From Chloropicon primus (lineage: Eukaryota > Chlorophyta > Chloropicophyceae > Chloropicales > Chloropicaceae), in the NCBI GenBank assembly GCA_023205875.1, contig CP060755.1, positions 1,116,001-1,180,000 on the forward strand: 64,000 bases of DNA, read 5' to 3'. A program made the translations under genes and the position numbers. The number at the start of each line of letters is the position of its first letter. The first letter of the stretch is position 1. This document shows, piece by piece, positions 38,300-48,097 of this stretch. The notes below the pieces were generated by a model that was given only the letters and a program-made list of their open reading frames with translations, was not told the origin of the DNA and ran no database searches.

Positions 38300-38704
38300 A
38301 AGGGTCCTGGCTCCTCAACCACTTCAGAACGTCAAGATGACCTCCTGCAGCTGAGTCCTTCACAACAAGTCCTCCGTTCCCCAATCTCAAGCGGGTTGGC
38401 TCGGCAACCATCTTCCAGAACGTCAAGATTTCCTCGTGGCCTCAATCCGCAAAGTTCTTCCTGGCTCCTCAACCATTCCGAACGAGAAGGTGACCTTGCA
38501 GCGCTTCTTGTAGCTGCCTTGTCCCGATTGTCGAGACGGCCAGCCCCAAACTCCAAAACCTCGACTCCCTTGAGGCAGCTGCATATTCACAGTCAGAGCC
38601 ACACACATATGTATCCCGACGTATATATCCTTCACCAACTACAAATAAATTATTACAACCAACACAACCAACACCACCACCAACACCACCAACACTTTCT
38701 ATTT

Positions 38705-38945
38705 TCATATGTTTACAACAACCACCGTCCTCACCGTCCTCACCATCATCTTCTCCTTTCCACCTCCTTTCCTCCTCCTCCTCCTCCCTCGGACTCCACC
38801 ACCTTGACCCCAACTGTTGTACCTCTCCTCCCCCTCCTCGCTCGGGTTCTGAATCACGTACAGGGTGTTGCTGTTCTGCCTGGACAGGGCGGCCTCCGCC
38901 GGCTCCCCGCTGCGCGGTTCCACCGCCCTGGGGTCCACCGCCCCC
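38705..38945 (-). pseudogene. LSD1-like last-exon fragment, unit 1
   Basis: It copies the C-terminal coding part of the LSD1-like gene ('VDPRAVEPRSGEPAEAALS' to the Gly/Glu tail) without zinc fingers or a start. Compared with the parent it has small deletions, including one near the 'YNMAIGVK' codons. Confidence 0.75.
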
Positions 38946-38983
38946 CACCTATTGAAAATTCGAACAATTTAACAAGTCAACAC

Positions 38984-39093
38984 GGGGGTGTAGCTCACAT
39001 GGTAGAGCGTTCCCTTAGCATGTAGAAATCACACCTTGAAGTGTCTCCAAGCTAAAATGGGAAAGGTACGGGGATCGATACCCTGCACCTCCA
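38984..39093 (+). tRNA. tRNA-Ala(AGC), intron-containing, copy 2
   Basis: Identical to copy 1, including the 37-nt intron, the G3:U70 pair and the downstream T-run. Confidence 0.93.
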
Positions 39094-39129
39094 TTTTTTT
39101 TGTCTCGCAAAGGAAAGGAAGAATTGAAG

Positions 39130-39493
39130 GGTCCTGGCTCCTCAACCACTTCAGAACGTCAAGATGACCTCCTGCAGCTGCCCCTTCACAACAAGTCCTC
39201 CGTTCCCCAATCCCAAGGCGGGTCCTGGCTCCTCAACCATTCCAGAACGTCAAGATGACCTCCTGCAGCTGCCCCTTCACAACAAGTCCTCCGTTCCCCA
39301 ATCCCAAGGCGGGTCCTGGCTCCTCAACCATTCCAGAACGTCAAGATGACCTCCTGCAGCTGCCCCTTCACAACAAGTCCTCCGTTCCCCAATCCCAAGG
39401 CGGGTCCTGGCTCCTCAACCATTCCAGAACGTCAAGGTGACCTCCTGCAGCTGCCCCTTCACAACAAGTCCTCCGTTCCCCAATCCCAAGGCG
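39130..39493. repeat. Four tandem 91-bp direct repeats (unit 2)
   Basis: Each copy runs from GGTCCTGGCTCCTCAACCA through GACCTCCTGCAGCTGCC to CCCCAATCCCAAGGCG with a 91-bp period. There are no unique spacers between copies. The first and last copies carry small differences (CACTTCAG at the start, AAGGTGACC in the last). Confidence 0.93.
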
Positions 39494-39727
39494 GGTCTTG
39501 GCTCCGAGCCCCAAACTCCAAAACATCCACATGACCTCCCCTTTGAGGCAGCTGCATATTCACAGTCACGAGCCACACACATATCACATATCACACATAT
39601 ACATATATATCCTTCACCAACTACAAATAAATTATTACAACCAACACAACCAACACCACCACCAACACCACCAACACTTTCTATTTTCATATGTTTACAA
39701 CAACCACCGTCCTCACCGTCCTCACCA

Positions 39728-39937
39728 TCATCTTCTCCTTTCCACCTCCTTTCCTCCTCCTCCTCCTCCCTCGGACTCCACCACCTTGACCCCAATCGCC
39801 ATGTTGTACCTCTCCTCCCCCTCCTCGCTCGGGTTCTGAATCACGTACAGGGTGTTGCTGTTCTGCCTGGACAGGGCGGCCTCCGCCGGCTCCCCCCCGC
39901 TGCGCGGTTCCACCGCCCTGGGGTCCACCGCCCCCAC
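39728..39937 (-). pseudogene. LSD1-like last-exon fragment, unit 2
   Basis: Copy of parent positions about 42691-42896, with an open frame over the same residues up to the same stop, but without the zinc finger part. It is broken at CCACCTATTGAAAATTC, where the parent continues into the third zinc finger. Confidence 0.82.
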
Positions 39938-39972
39938 CTATTGAAAATTCGAACAATTTAACAAGTCAACAC

Positions 39973-40082
39973 GGGGGTGTAGCTCACATGGTAGAGCGTT
40001 CCCTTAGCATGTAGAAATCACACCTTGAAGTGTCTCCAAGCTAAAATGGGAAAGGTACGGGGATCGATACCCTGCACCTCCA
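39973..40082 (+). tRNA. tRNA-Ala(AGC), intron-containing, copy 3
   Basis: Identical to copy 1. Confidence 0.93.
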
Positions 40083-40118
40083 TTTTTTTTGTCTCGCAAA
40101 GGAAAGGAAGAATTGAAG

Positions 40119-40482
40119 GGTCCTGGCTCCTCAACCACTTCAGAACGTCAAGATGACCTCCTGCAGCTGCCCCTTCACAACAAGTCCTCCGTTCCCCAAT
40201 CCCAAGGCGGGTCCTGGCTCCTCAACCATTCCAGAACGTCAAGATGACCTCCTGCAGCTGCCCCTTCACAACAAGTCCTCCGTTCCCCAATCCCAAGGCG
40301 GGTCCTGGCTCCTCAACCATTCCAGAACGTCAAGATGACCTCCTGCAGCTGCCCCTTCACAACAAGTCCTCCGTTCCCCAATCCCAAGGCGGGTCCTGGC
40401 TCCTCAACCATTCCAGAACGTCAAGGTGACCTCCTGCAGCTGCCCCTTCACAACAAGTCCTCCGTTCCCCAATCCCAAGGCG
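40119..40482. repeat. Four tandem 91-bp direct repeats (unit 3)
   Basis: Same four-copy block as in unit 2. Confidence 0.93.
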
Positions 40483-40716
40483 GGTCTTGGCTCCGAGCCC
40501 CAAACTCCAAAACATCCACATGACCTCCCCTTTGAGGCAGCTGCATATTCACAGTCACGAGCCACACACATATCACATATCACACATATACATATATATC
40601 CTTCACCAACTACAAATAAATTATTACAACCAACACAACCAACACCACCACCAACACCACCAACACTTTCTATTTTCATATGTTTACAACAACCACCGTC
40701 CTCACCGTCCTCACCA

Positions 40717-40929
40717 TCATCTTCTCCTTTCCACCTCCTTTCCTCCTCCTCCTCCTCCCTCGGACTCCACCACCTTGACCCCAATCGCCATGTTGTACCT
40801 CTCCTCCCCCTCCTCGCTCGGGTTCTGAATCACGTACAGGGTGTTGCTGTTCTGCCTGGACAGGGCGGCCTCCGCCGGCTCCCCCCCGCTGCGCGGTTCC
40901 ACCGCCCTGGGGTCCACCGCCCCCCCCAC
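40717..40929 (-). pseudogene. LSD1-like last-exon fragment, unit 3
   Basis: Same as the unit 2 fragment, with a one-codon-longer C-run (extra Gly on the minus strand). Confidence 0.82.
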
Positions 40930-40964
40930 CTATTGAAAATTCGAACAATTTAACAAGTCAACAC

Positions 40965-41074
40965 GGGGGTGTAGCTCACATGGTAGAGCGTTCCCTTAGC
41001 ATGTAGAAATCACACCTTGAAGTGTCTCCAAGCTAAAATGGGAAAGGTACGGGGATCGATACCCTGCACCTCCA
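40965..41074 (+). tRNA. tRNA-Ala(AGC), intron-containing, copy 4
   Basis: Identical to copy 1. Confidence 0.93.
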
Positions 41075-41110
41075 TTTTTTTTGTCTCGCAAAGGAAAGGA
41101 AGAATTGAAG

Positions 41111-41474
41111 GGTCCTGGCTCCTCAACCACTTCAGAACGTCAAGATGACCTCCTGCAGCTGCCCCTTCACAACAAGTCCTCCGTTCCCCAATCCCAAGGC
41201 GGGTCCTGGCTCCTCAACCATTCCAGAACGTCAAGATGACCTCCTGCAGCTGCCCCTTCACAACAAGTCCTCCGTTCCCCAATCCCAAGGCGGGTCCTGG
41301 CTCCTCAACCATTCCAGAACGTCAAGATGACCTCCTGCAGCTGCCCCTTCACAACAAGTCCTCCGTTCCCCAATCCCAAGGCGGGTCCTGGCTCCTCAAC
41401 CATTCCAGAACGTCAAGGTGACCTCCTGCAGCTGCCCCTTCACAACAAGTCCTCCGTTCCCCAATCCCAAGGCG
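41111..41474. repeat. Four tandem 91-bp direct repeats (unit 4)
   Basis: Same four-copy block as in unit 2. Confidence 0.93.
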
Positions 41475-41708
41475 GGTCTTGGCTCCGAGCCCCAAACTCC
41501 AAAACATCCACATGACCTCCCCTTTGAGGCAGCTGCATATTCACAGTCACGAGCCACACACATATCACATATCACACATATACATATATATCCTTCACCA
41601 ACTACAAATAAATTATTACAACCAACACAACCAACACCACCACCAACACCACCAACACTTTCTATTTTCATATGTTTACAACAACCACCGTCCTCACCGT
41701 CCTCACCA

Positions 41709-41914
41709 TCATCTTCTCCTTTCCACCTCCTTTCCTCCTCCTCCTCCTCCCTCGGACTCCACCACCTTGACCCCAATCGCCATGTTGTACCTCTCCTCCC
41801 CTCCTCGCTCGGGTTCTGAATCACGTACAGGGTGTTGCTGTTCTGCCTGGACAGGGCGGCCTCCGCCGGCTCCCCGCTGCGCGGTTCCACCGCCCTGGGG
41901 TCCACCGCCCCCAC
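41709..41914 (-). pseudogene. LSD1-like last-exon fragment, unit 4 (frameshifted)
   Basis: Copy of the same exon part. A single-base loss in the CTCCTC tract shifts the frame relative to units 2 and 3, which shows the fragments are not under coding constraint. Confidence 0.82.
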
Positions 41915-41949
41915 CTATTGAAAATTCGAACAATTTAACAAGTCAACAC

Positions 41950-42058
41950 GGGGTGTAGCTCACATGGTAGAGCGTTCCCTTAGCATGTAGAAATCACACC
42001 TTGAAGTGTCTCCAAGCTAAAATGGGAAAGGTACGGGGATCGATACCCTGCACCTCCA
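41950..42058 (+). tRNA. tRNA-Ala(AGC), intron-containing, copy 5 (one acceptor-stem G missing)
   Basis: Same as the other copies, but the 5' end reads CACGGGGTG, one G fewer, so the 1:72 pair becomes C:C while G3:U70 is retained. The following T-run is also shorter (TTTTT). It may be poorly processed. Confidence 0.85.
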
Positions 42059-42092
42059 TTTTTTGTCTCGCAAAGGAAAGGAAGAATTGAAG

Positions 42093-42456
42093 GGTCCTGG
42101 CTCCTCAACCACTTCAGAACGTCAAGATGACCTCCTGCAGCTGCCCCTTCACAACAAGTCCTCCGTTCCCCAATCCCAAGGCGGGTCCTGGCTCCTCAAC
42201 CATTCCAGAACGTCAAGATGACCTCCTGCAGCTGCCCCTTCACAACAAGTCCTCCGTTCCCCAATCCCAAGGCGGGTCCTGGCTCCTCAACCATTCCAGA
42301 ACGTCAAGATGACCTCCTGCAGCTGCCCCTTCACAACAAGTCCTCCGTTCCCCAATCCCAAGGCGGGTCCTGGCTCCTCAACCATTCCAGAACGTCAAGG
42401 TGACCTCCTGCAGCTGCCCCTTCACAACAAGTCCTCCGTTCCCCAATCCCAAGGCG
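42093..42456. repeat. Four tandem 91-bp direct repeats (unit 5)
   Basis: Same four-copy block as in unit 2. These lie 3' of the intact LSD1-like gene and so may be within or beyond its 3' UTR. Confidence 0.93.
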
Positions 42457-42690
42457 GGTCTTGGCTCCGAGCCCCAAACTCCAAAACATCCACATGACCT
42501 CCCCTTTGAGGCAGCTGCATATTCACAGTCACGAGCCACACACATATCACATATCACACATATACATATATATCCTTCACCAACTACAAATAAATTATTA
42601 CAACCAACACAACCAACACCACCACCAACACCACCAACACTTTCTATTTTCATATGTTTACAACAACCACCGTCCTCACCGTCCTCACCA

Positions 42691-43490
42691 TCATCTTCTC
42701 CTTTCCACCTCCTTTCCTCCTCCTCCTCCTCCCTCGGACTCCACCACCTTGACCCCAATCGCCATGTTGTACCTCTCCTCCCCCTCCTCGCTCGGGTTCT
42801 GAATCACGTACAGGGTGTTGCTGTTCTGCCTGGACAGGGCGGCCTCCGCCGGCTCCCCCCCGCTGCGCGGTTCCACCGCCCTGGGGTCCACCGCCCCCCC
42901 CACCTGGGTCACGTGCTGGCACAGAGCGCACCTCACGCTCGTGGCCCCTGGCTGGTACATCAAGTGCGTGTTGCAGCCCTGGCACCTGGAAAAGTCGCGG
43001 TCGGTCGTCAGCGAGAGCCCTTCAAGCTTTCCTCTCTCTCTCTCTCTCTCTCTTCTTCTTCTTCTTCTTCTTCCTCCTTACCTGCAGTTGGCCATGGTGT
43101 TCTGCGGTGTCAGCTGGTTGACGGTCGTGCACACCGCGCAGCGCACGCTCGCCGCCCCCGTCGGGTAGGCGAGGACGGTGCGGCACCCCCCGCAAATCAG
43201 GTGCGAGGTGGACGCACCTGAGAACACAGCAACACCACGCGAAGAAGACTTGTCAGCGAAGAAAGGGCAAACTCGGACACCGAGAGAGATGGGACGCGTG
43301 TGTGTTCCTCCTCACCTTGCGGCTGCTGCTGACCACCACCCTGGCGCGGCTGCTGGTGCTGCTGGTGCTGCTGGGGAATCACCGGCGTTATCTGGGAACA
43401 AAGGACGCATCGCACGACCTGAGCCCCCGCCGGGAACCTGAGAAGCGTGCTGCAACCTATGCACACCACCTCGCGGGTCTGCGTGCTCAT
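42691..43490 (-). CDS. LSD1: LSD1-type zinc-finger protein (three LSD1 fingers)
   Basis: Three exons, 43490-43316, 43217-43082 and 42985-42691, in agreeing phases (1, 2), each intron with a CTGAC motif. 201 residues. One LSD1 zinc finger is in each exon: 'CIGCSTLLRFPAGAQVVRC', 'CGGCRTVLAYPTGAASVRC' and 'CQGCNTHLMYQPGATSVRC', each followed by xxC. A Gln-rich linker separates fingers 1 and 2. The C-terminus has 'NTLYVIQNPSEEGEERYN' followed by 'MAIGVKVV', matching the conserved tail of plant LSD1/LOL proteins, and ends in a Gly/Glu/Arg tail. Plant LSD1 is a regulator of cell death and superoxide response that binds metacaspases and transcription factors. The 3' end is the source of the fragments in the tandem array. 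Confidence 0.88.
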
Positions 43491-44205
43491 GACTCGAGTA
43501 GTAGTACCACCAAAACCAATACGCCCTTCTGGGGGTTCAAAGTCTTCCCCTCTCCCTCAAGTCGTCGTCGTCGTCGTCGTCGTCGTCCTCCTCCTCCTCC
43601 TCCCTCCTCCGAGACGGACGAGAGCTTAATCTAATCTGAAAAACGAGACTATCGTACAATCGAAGGACCCATAATTCCCCTCCCTGGAAAAGAAACGTCT
43701 TTCGTAGTCCCAGCAGATCGAGAGAGAGAGAGGCCACACCCAGCTCAGCAAGACTTTATCACATGCTGCGTGCCAAGGTCGCGCCTTGCCTCTCCACCGG
43801 CGTGAAGGTGTGACCCCTCTCTCTCTCTTGGATCCCCAAGATCGCTCTCTCTCTCTCTCCACCAGAGGTGAACCTCCTTCAAGAAGAAGAGAAGACTCCT
43901 GCTTCCCGGGACTCCTCCCCCCCACACCCACCCACCTGTCCCTCCCTCCTCTCCCCTCCCCTCCTCTCCTCTCCATCTGCTTCCCCGCTCGGCCCGCGCG
44001 CCTCCCTCCGTCCGACTCACCTCCTCCCCTCCTCCAGGTCTCTCCCTGTGCAGATTCCATCTTAGCATTTTTGAGGCTCTGCGATCCATCCAATTCATCG
44101 AGCGGCTGGGAGCAGCAGCAGCAGACCAAGTCTTCGCCCTGGTTTGCGACAGACGGAAGGACAACAAGCGGAGAGCAACAGCAACTCAACGTGTTGAATG
44201 AGAGG
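43491..44205. other. Divergent intergenic region of LSD1 and FBPase
   Basis: About 715 bp containing TCG/TCC triplet tracts (about 43562-43610) and CTCC/TC tracts (43800-44040). It contains both promoters. Long open frames here read through low-complexity pyrimidine tracts and are not supported as coding. Confidence 0.5.
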
Positions 44206-45480
44206 ATGAAGACGGCAGCGTGGAGACCGAGCAAAATGATGACGACGACGACGACGAAGGGTGCCGCCCTGGCCCGCGGCGCGACGACGGCGACGACGAC
44301 GCTGGCCCGCAGCACGACCAGCAGCAGCGTTTCTGCTGGTGCCAAGGGGAGCGGCGTGGCGTGCAGGGCGAGCGGGAAGGGGAAGTTCGGCGCGAGCGCC
44401 GCGGTGAGCGTGACCCCGGCGTCGACCGCCGTGGAGCAGGAGAACGAGGTCGGCACGATGACCTTCACGACGTGGCTGCTGAAGCAGGAGATGAAGGGAA
44501 ACGTGACGAACGAGATGGCCGTGGTGCTGAACTCCATCGCGTTGGCGTGCAAGCAGATCAGCTCCCTGGTCACGAGGGCGGGGCTCCAGGGCATGACGGG
44601 CCTCGCGGGAGAGCAGAACGTCCAGGGCGAGGACCAGAAGAAGCTCGACGTCATCTCGAACGACATCTTCTCCGATTGCCTGAAGAACTGCGGCAGGACC
44701 GGAACCATCGCCAGCGAGGAGGAGGAGGTCCCTATCGCGGTGGAGCAGACCTTCAGCGGTGACTACGTGGTGTGCTTCGACCCCCTGGACGGGAGCTCCA
44801 ACATCGACGCGGGGATCTCCGTGGGCAGCATCTTCGGAATCTTCGAGCCGAACGAGGAGTGCAACTTGGAGGGGAAGAACATCGTGACGGAGAGCACGGA
44901 CGGGGATGACTTGGACATCTCCCAGCAGGAGTCCCTCCTCCACTGCTGCAGGCCGGGCAAGGACCTCCTCTCCGCTGGGTACGTCATGTACAGCTCCTCC
45001 ACCGTCCTGGTCCTGTCCGTGGGTGACGGAGTCTACGGCTTCACCCTCGACACCCTGATCGGCGACTTTGTCTTGTCCCACAACAACATCAAGATTCCAG
45101 AGTCCGGCAAGATCTACTCGTTCAACGAGGGAAACATGAAGGGCTGGTCCGACGGGCTCAAGAACTACATGGACTTCGTGAAGGACGGAGAGAAGCCGTA
45201 CTCCTCGAGGTACATCGGCAGCCTCGTCGGCGACTTCCACAGAACCATGCTCTACGGCGGTGTCTACGGGTACCCAGGGGACGTGAGGAACAAGAACGGA
45301 AAGCTCAGGCTCCTTTACGAGTGCGCCCCAATGAGCTTCTTGGCCGAGCAGGCCGGAGGAAAGGGATCCACCGGAACCTGCAGAGTTCTCGACATTGTTC
45401 CTGACCAGGTCCACCAGAGGTGCCCGCTTTTCATCGGAAGCACGAAGGAGGTTGAGATCATCGAGAAGTTCCTTTCCTAA
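44206..45480 (+). CDS. FBP: Chloroplast fructose-1,6-bisphosphatase
   Basis: 424 residues from the ATG at 44206 (MKTAAWRPSK). The first ~70 residues are Thr/Ala/Ser-rich, a chloroplast transit peptide. Catalytic/metal motifs include 'GEDQKKLDVISND', 'FDPLDGSSNID' (Phe191 on) and 'GSLVGDFHRTMLYGGVYGYP' split by two strands. A regulatory loop insertion, the hallmark of the thioredoxin-regulated plastid enzyme, lies between Cys219 and Cys247/248 ('EEC...LLHCCRPG'). The usual second loop cysteine (pea C173) is Ser243 here, while an additional Cys247 sits beside the C178 equivalent. The enzyme converts FBP to F6P in the Calvin cycle. The altered loop suggests a different disulfide pairing. Confidence 0.93.
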   Translation: MKTAAWRPSKMMTTTTTKGAALARGATTATTTLARSTTSSSVSAGAKGSGVACRASGKGKFGASAAVSVTPASTAVEQENEVGTMTFTTWLLKQEMKGNVTNEMAVVLNSIALACKQISSLVTRAGLQGMTGLAGEQNVQGEDQKKLDVISNDIFSDCLKNCGRTGTIASEEEEVPIAVEQTFSGDYVVCFDPLDGSSNIDAGISVGSIFGIFEPNEECNLEGKNIVTESTDGDDLDISQQESLLHCCRPGKDLLSAGYVMYSSSTVLVLSVGDGVYGFTLDTLIGDFVLSHNNIKIPESGKIYSFNEGNMKGWSDGLKNYMDFVKDGEKPYSSRYIGSLVGDFHRTMLYGGVYGYPGDVRNKNGKLRLLYECAPMSFLAEQAGGKGSTGTCRVLDIVPDQVHQRCPLFIGSTKEVEIIEKFLS

Positions 45481-45706
45481 TTTTTACCAATAAGATACCA
45501 ACAAACAAACAAAACAAAACAATGTAACACATCATCACAAAATTCGCTTGACAACAACAACACAACAAGGATGGACTTCCTTCCTTCCTCTTCCTTCTTA
45601 ATAATTCTCCTAAACTTCCTCCCACCCCCTCCTCCTCCTTGTGTCGATCGATCGATCGATCATCGAGATCCTCCTCAACCTCTCTCTCATCCACGAATTG
45701 ACGACG

Positions 45707-46042
45707 ATGGCGAGGGCGATCAGGATGGCGATCAGGAAGAGGGCGAGGCCTGGTGGGTACGGGTCGAAGGCATCGTCCTCGACGAGGAGATCCCCCCCTT
45801 CTCGGCGGCGGTCCCCGACCCCCGCAGCTCCAGCGGTTGGCGTGTCGACTTCCTCGGGTGGTTGTGGGGGGCCAGCAGCAGGGAGGAGGTCTCTGAGACG
45901 GAACCCGTTCACGGCGCGAGCGAGTCGCAGCCAGGGATCGCAGGTGCAGGAGGCCGCGAGTGCGGACGTGTCCGTCATCTACGAGCGCTTCGTCAAGGTA
46001 AGGTTTGCTTTGGCGGCCTCTGGACGTTGCTCCCCGTCTCTG

Positions 46043-46086
<44 letters not shown>

Positions 46087-48047
46087 TCTCATTCCTCCGA
46101 CGCTAACACGGGCACACACACTTTCTTCTTCTTCTTCTTCTTCTTCTGGAACCCCCCCTCCAAAACCAAAAAAAAAAGCTGGCCAAGCCGTACTGGACGA
46201 AAGAGAGCAACGAGAATGCGAGGCAGGCCCAACTGATGCTTGCGGGGGTGTTCGCCCTGACCCTGGGCTGCACGGGCGTGAGCGTCCTGTTCAACTTCCT
46301 GGGGAGAGACTTCTACAACGCCCTGGCGGAGAAGAACGTCGATGGGTTCTGGCACCAAATGCAGGTGTACCTGGCGACCATTCCCTGCGTCATACCCGTT
46401 TTCGTGTTCCGGGACTACTTCAGCTCGAAACTCCAGCTGCAGTGGCGAAAGTGGATGACCCAGAACCTGACGAGGGAGTACTTTGACAAGAGGAGGTACT
46501 ACAAGCTGCAGGGGGAGAGAATCGTGGACAATCCGGACCAGCGCCTGTCGGCGGACGTGAACGCCTTCACAGACACCGCCCTCGGGTTCTCTCTTACCAT
46601 CTTGAACTGCGTGGTGGACTTGGTGTCCTTCAGCAACATCCTCTACTCGATTTACCCACCTCTCTTTGGGGTGCTCATCGTGTATGCCATCGGGGGAACC
46701 GCGATCAGCTTGCAGATAGGAAAGCCGCTGGTGGAGATCAACTTCAAGCAGGAGAAGACGGAGGCGGACTTCAGGTACAGTCTCATCAGGATACGCGACA
46801 ACGCGGAGAGCATCGCCTTCTTTCGGGGGGAGAGGAAGGAGGTGGAGATGCTAGACAACAGGCTCCAGGTGGCCTTGGACAACGCTCTCAGGGGGATCGT
46901 CAAGTCCAGGGACCTGTCCTTCTTCCAGTCGTTCTACAAGTACATCATCACCCTCCTTCCTGCGGCTGTGATTGCGCCCCTCTTCTTCAGGGGCGAGATA
47001 GAGTTCGGGGTCATCAACCAGAGCTCCTCTGCTTTCAGCCACATCCTCACGGACGTTTCCCTGGTCGTCTTTCAGTTCGAGTCCCTGGCAGGGTTCTCGG
47101 CCACCATCGATCGACTGGGTCAGTTCGTGGAAGCCCTGGAGGAGTCGGAGGACCACCACCACCACCACCAAGAGATGATGATGTCGGAGGAGTCCGCTCC
47201 TGCTGGCGAGAAAACGGAAGAGGTGCTCAAGCCAAAACAGGTGATACAACTCCGACAGGCCTCAGATGATAAGTCACACACCATCCTGAGCGTGGAGGAC
47301 CTCTCCCTGCAGACCCCAGACGGGGAGAGCAAGCTGACTGAGCACTTGAACTTGAGCGTGCAGAAGGGCGACTCCTTGCTCGTGATCGGGCGATCGGGAG
47401 TCGGGAAGACGTCCGTGCTGAGGGCCATCGCAGGGCTGTGGAACGTGGGAGAAGGCACAGTGACGAACTACCGCAGCAGGACCACCCCTGGCGGCGGCGG
47501 GGAGGCCAACCGCGGGCGGGAAGATTTGGACGTCTTTTTCCTCCCCCAAAGACCTTACATGGTTCTGGGCACGCTGAGGGACCAACTTTTGTATCCGTTC
47601 AACGATTCAGAGAGCGCCAGCGCGCGGCACACGGACGAGGACTTGAGCAAGATCTTGCAGGACGTCCTGCTGGGAGACCTCTTGGATCGGTGCGAACTGG
47701 AGACGGAGCCAGAATCGGAGTCCTGTGGGCTTGATGCCGACATGGACTGGTCCAGCTGCCTGTCCCTAGGGGAGCAGCAGAGGCTTGCGTTTGCCCGTCT
47801 TCTCGTGAACAAGCCGAATTTGGCGATCCTCGACGAGTCCACGAGTGCCCTGGACGTGCAAAGCGAGGAGAAGATGTACGAGCTCCTGAAACGCTTCGGG
47901 ATTTCTTACCTGAGCGTGGGGCACAGGCCCACGCTGTTGAAGTACCACAAACAAGTTTTGCAGCTGAAGAGGGAAGGGGAGGAGTATTCCGCGGCTCTGA
48001 TGGAGTCTAGTGAGATGGACATGGAAACGTACTTGCTCAGTTCATAA
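45707..48047 (+). CDS. ABCD-type half ABC transporter (plant ABCD2-like)
   Basis: Two exons, 45707-45997 and 46179-48047; the joined frame gives 719 residues. The acceptor (…CCAAAAAAAAAAG) is unusual because it follows an A-run. Residues 1-80 are Arg/Ser/Pro-rich, a likely plastid transit peptide. Residues about 95-385 form the ABC_membrane_2 (SbmA/ABCD) region with 'RDFYNALAEKNVDGFW' and 'REYFDKRRYYKLQ...NPDQRLSADVN'. The nucleotide-binding domain shows Walker A 'GRSGVGKTS', Q-loop 'LPQRPYM', signature 'LSLGEQQR' and Walker B 'LAILDESTSALD'. The layout matches plastid ABCD2-type transporters and cyanobacterial relatives; the substrate is unknown (fatty-acyl or a cofactor). A His/Met-rich insert (HHHHH...MMM, near 480) precedes the NBD. 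Confidence 0.88.
46040..46086. repeat. (ATC)n microsatellite in the ABC transporter intron
   Basis: About 15 ATC triplets lie between the donor and acceptor of the 181-bp intron; a (TTC)n run follows near 46122-46147. Confidence 0.9.
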
Positions 48048-48097
48048 TGCTCTTTAGCGTGTCTTGTTATTTGTTGATATATGATGTACTGTAATCT

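Larger units (their letters stand above)
37660..38950. repeat. Array unit 1 (compound, partly decayed) of the tRNA-Ala/LSD1-fragment tandem array
   Basis: It starts at ATTGAAAATTCG at 37660, as all units do. It contains an intact tRNA-Ala, one full and one diverged 91-bp repeat, a decayed LSD1-exon fragment (about 38093-38220), then a second, truncated unit with a tRNA pseudogene (38225), diverged 91-bp-like pieces, the shared A/C-rich spacer and an LSD1 fragment. It is the most diverged member, so probably the oldest. Confidence 0.85.
38951..39939. repeat. Array unit 2 (about 989 bp)
   Basis: Order on the plus strand: ATTGAAAATTCG leader, tRNA-Ala, T-run, four 91-bp direct repeats (about 39130-39493), a spacer with CACATATCACATATC and A/C-rich trinucleotides, and a fragment of the LSD1 last exon on the minus strand. 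Nearly identical to units 3-5. Confidence 0.93.
39940..40931. repeat. Array unit 3 (about 992 bp)
   Basis: Same organisation as unit 2, with four 91-bp repeats at about 40119-40482. Differs from unit 2 mainly by the length of the C-run at its end. Confidence 0.93.
40932..41916. repeat. Array unit 4 (about 985 bp)
   Basis: Same organisation, with four 91-bp repeats at about 41111-41474. It has a 1-nt deletion in the CTCC tract of the LSD1 fragment and shorter C-runs. Confidence 0.93.
41917..42896. repeat. Array unit 5, ending in the intact LSD1-like gene
   Basis: Same order as the other units: tRNA-Ala, four 91-bp repeats (about 42093-42456) and A/C-rich spacer. Its LSD1 part (42691-42896) is the true 3' end of the complete gene. 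The unit duplicated upstream thus consists of the 3' flank of this gene plus part of its last exon. Confidence 0.92.

Noticed and set aside
39164-42497. Many identical 61-62-codon open frames in the array
   Set aside because: They arise from the 91-bp repeat period being read in one frame; there is no conserved protein sense and they shift with repeat variants.
37660-42896. CRISPR-like regular repeats
   Set aside because: The 91-bp repeats abut directly without unique spacers and this is a eukaryotic nuclear region.
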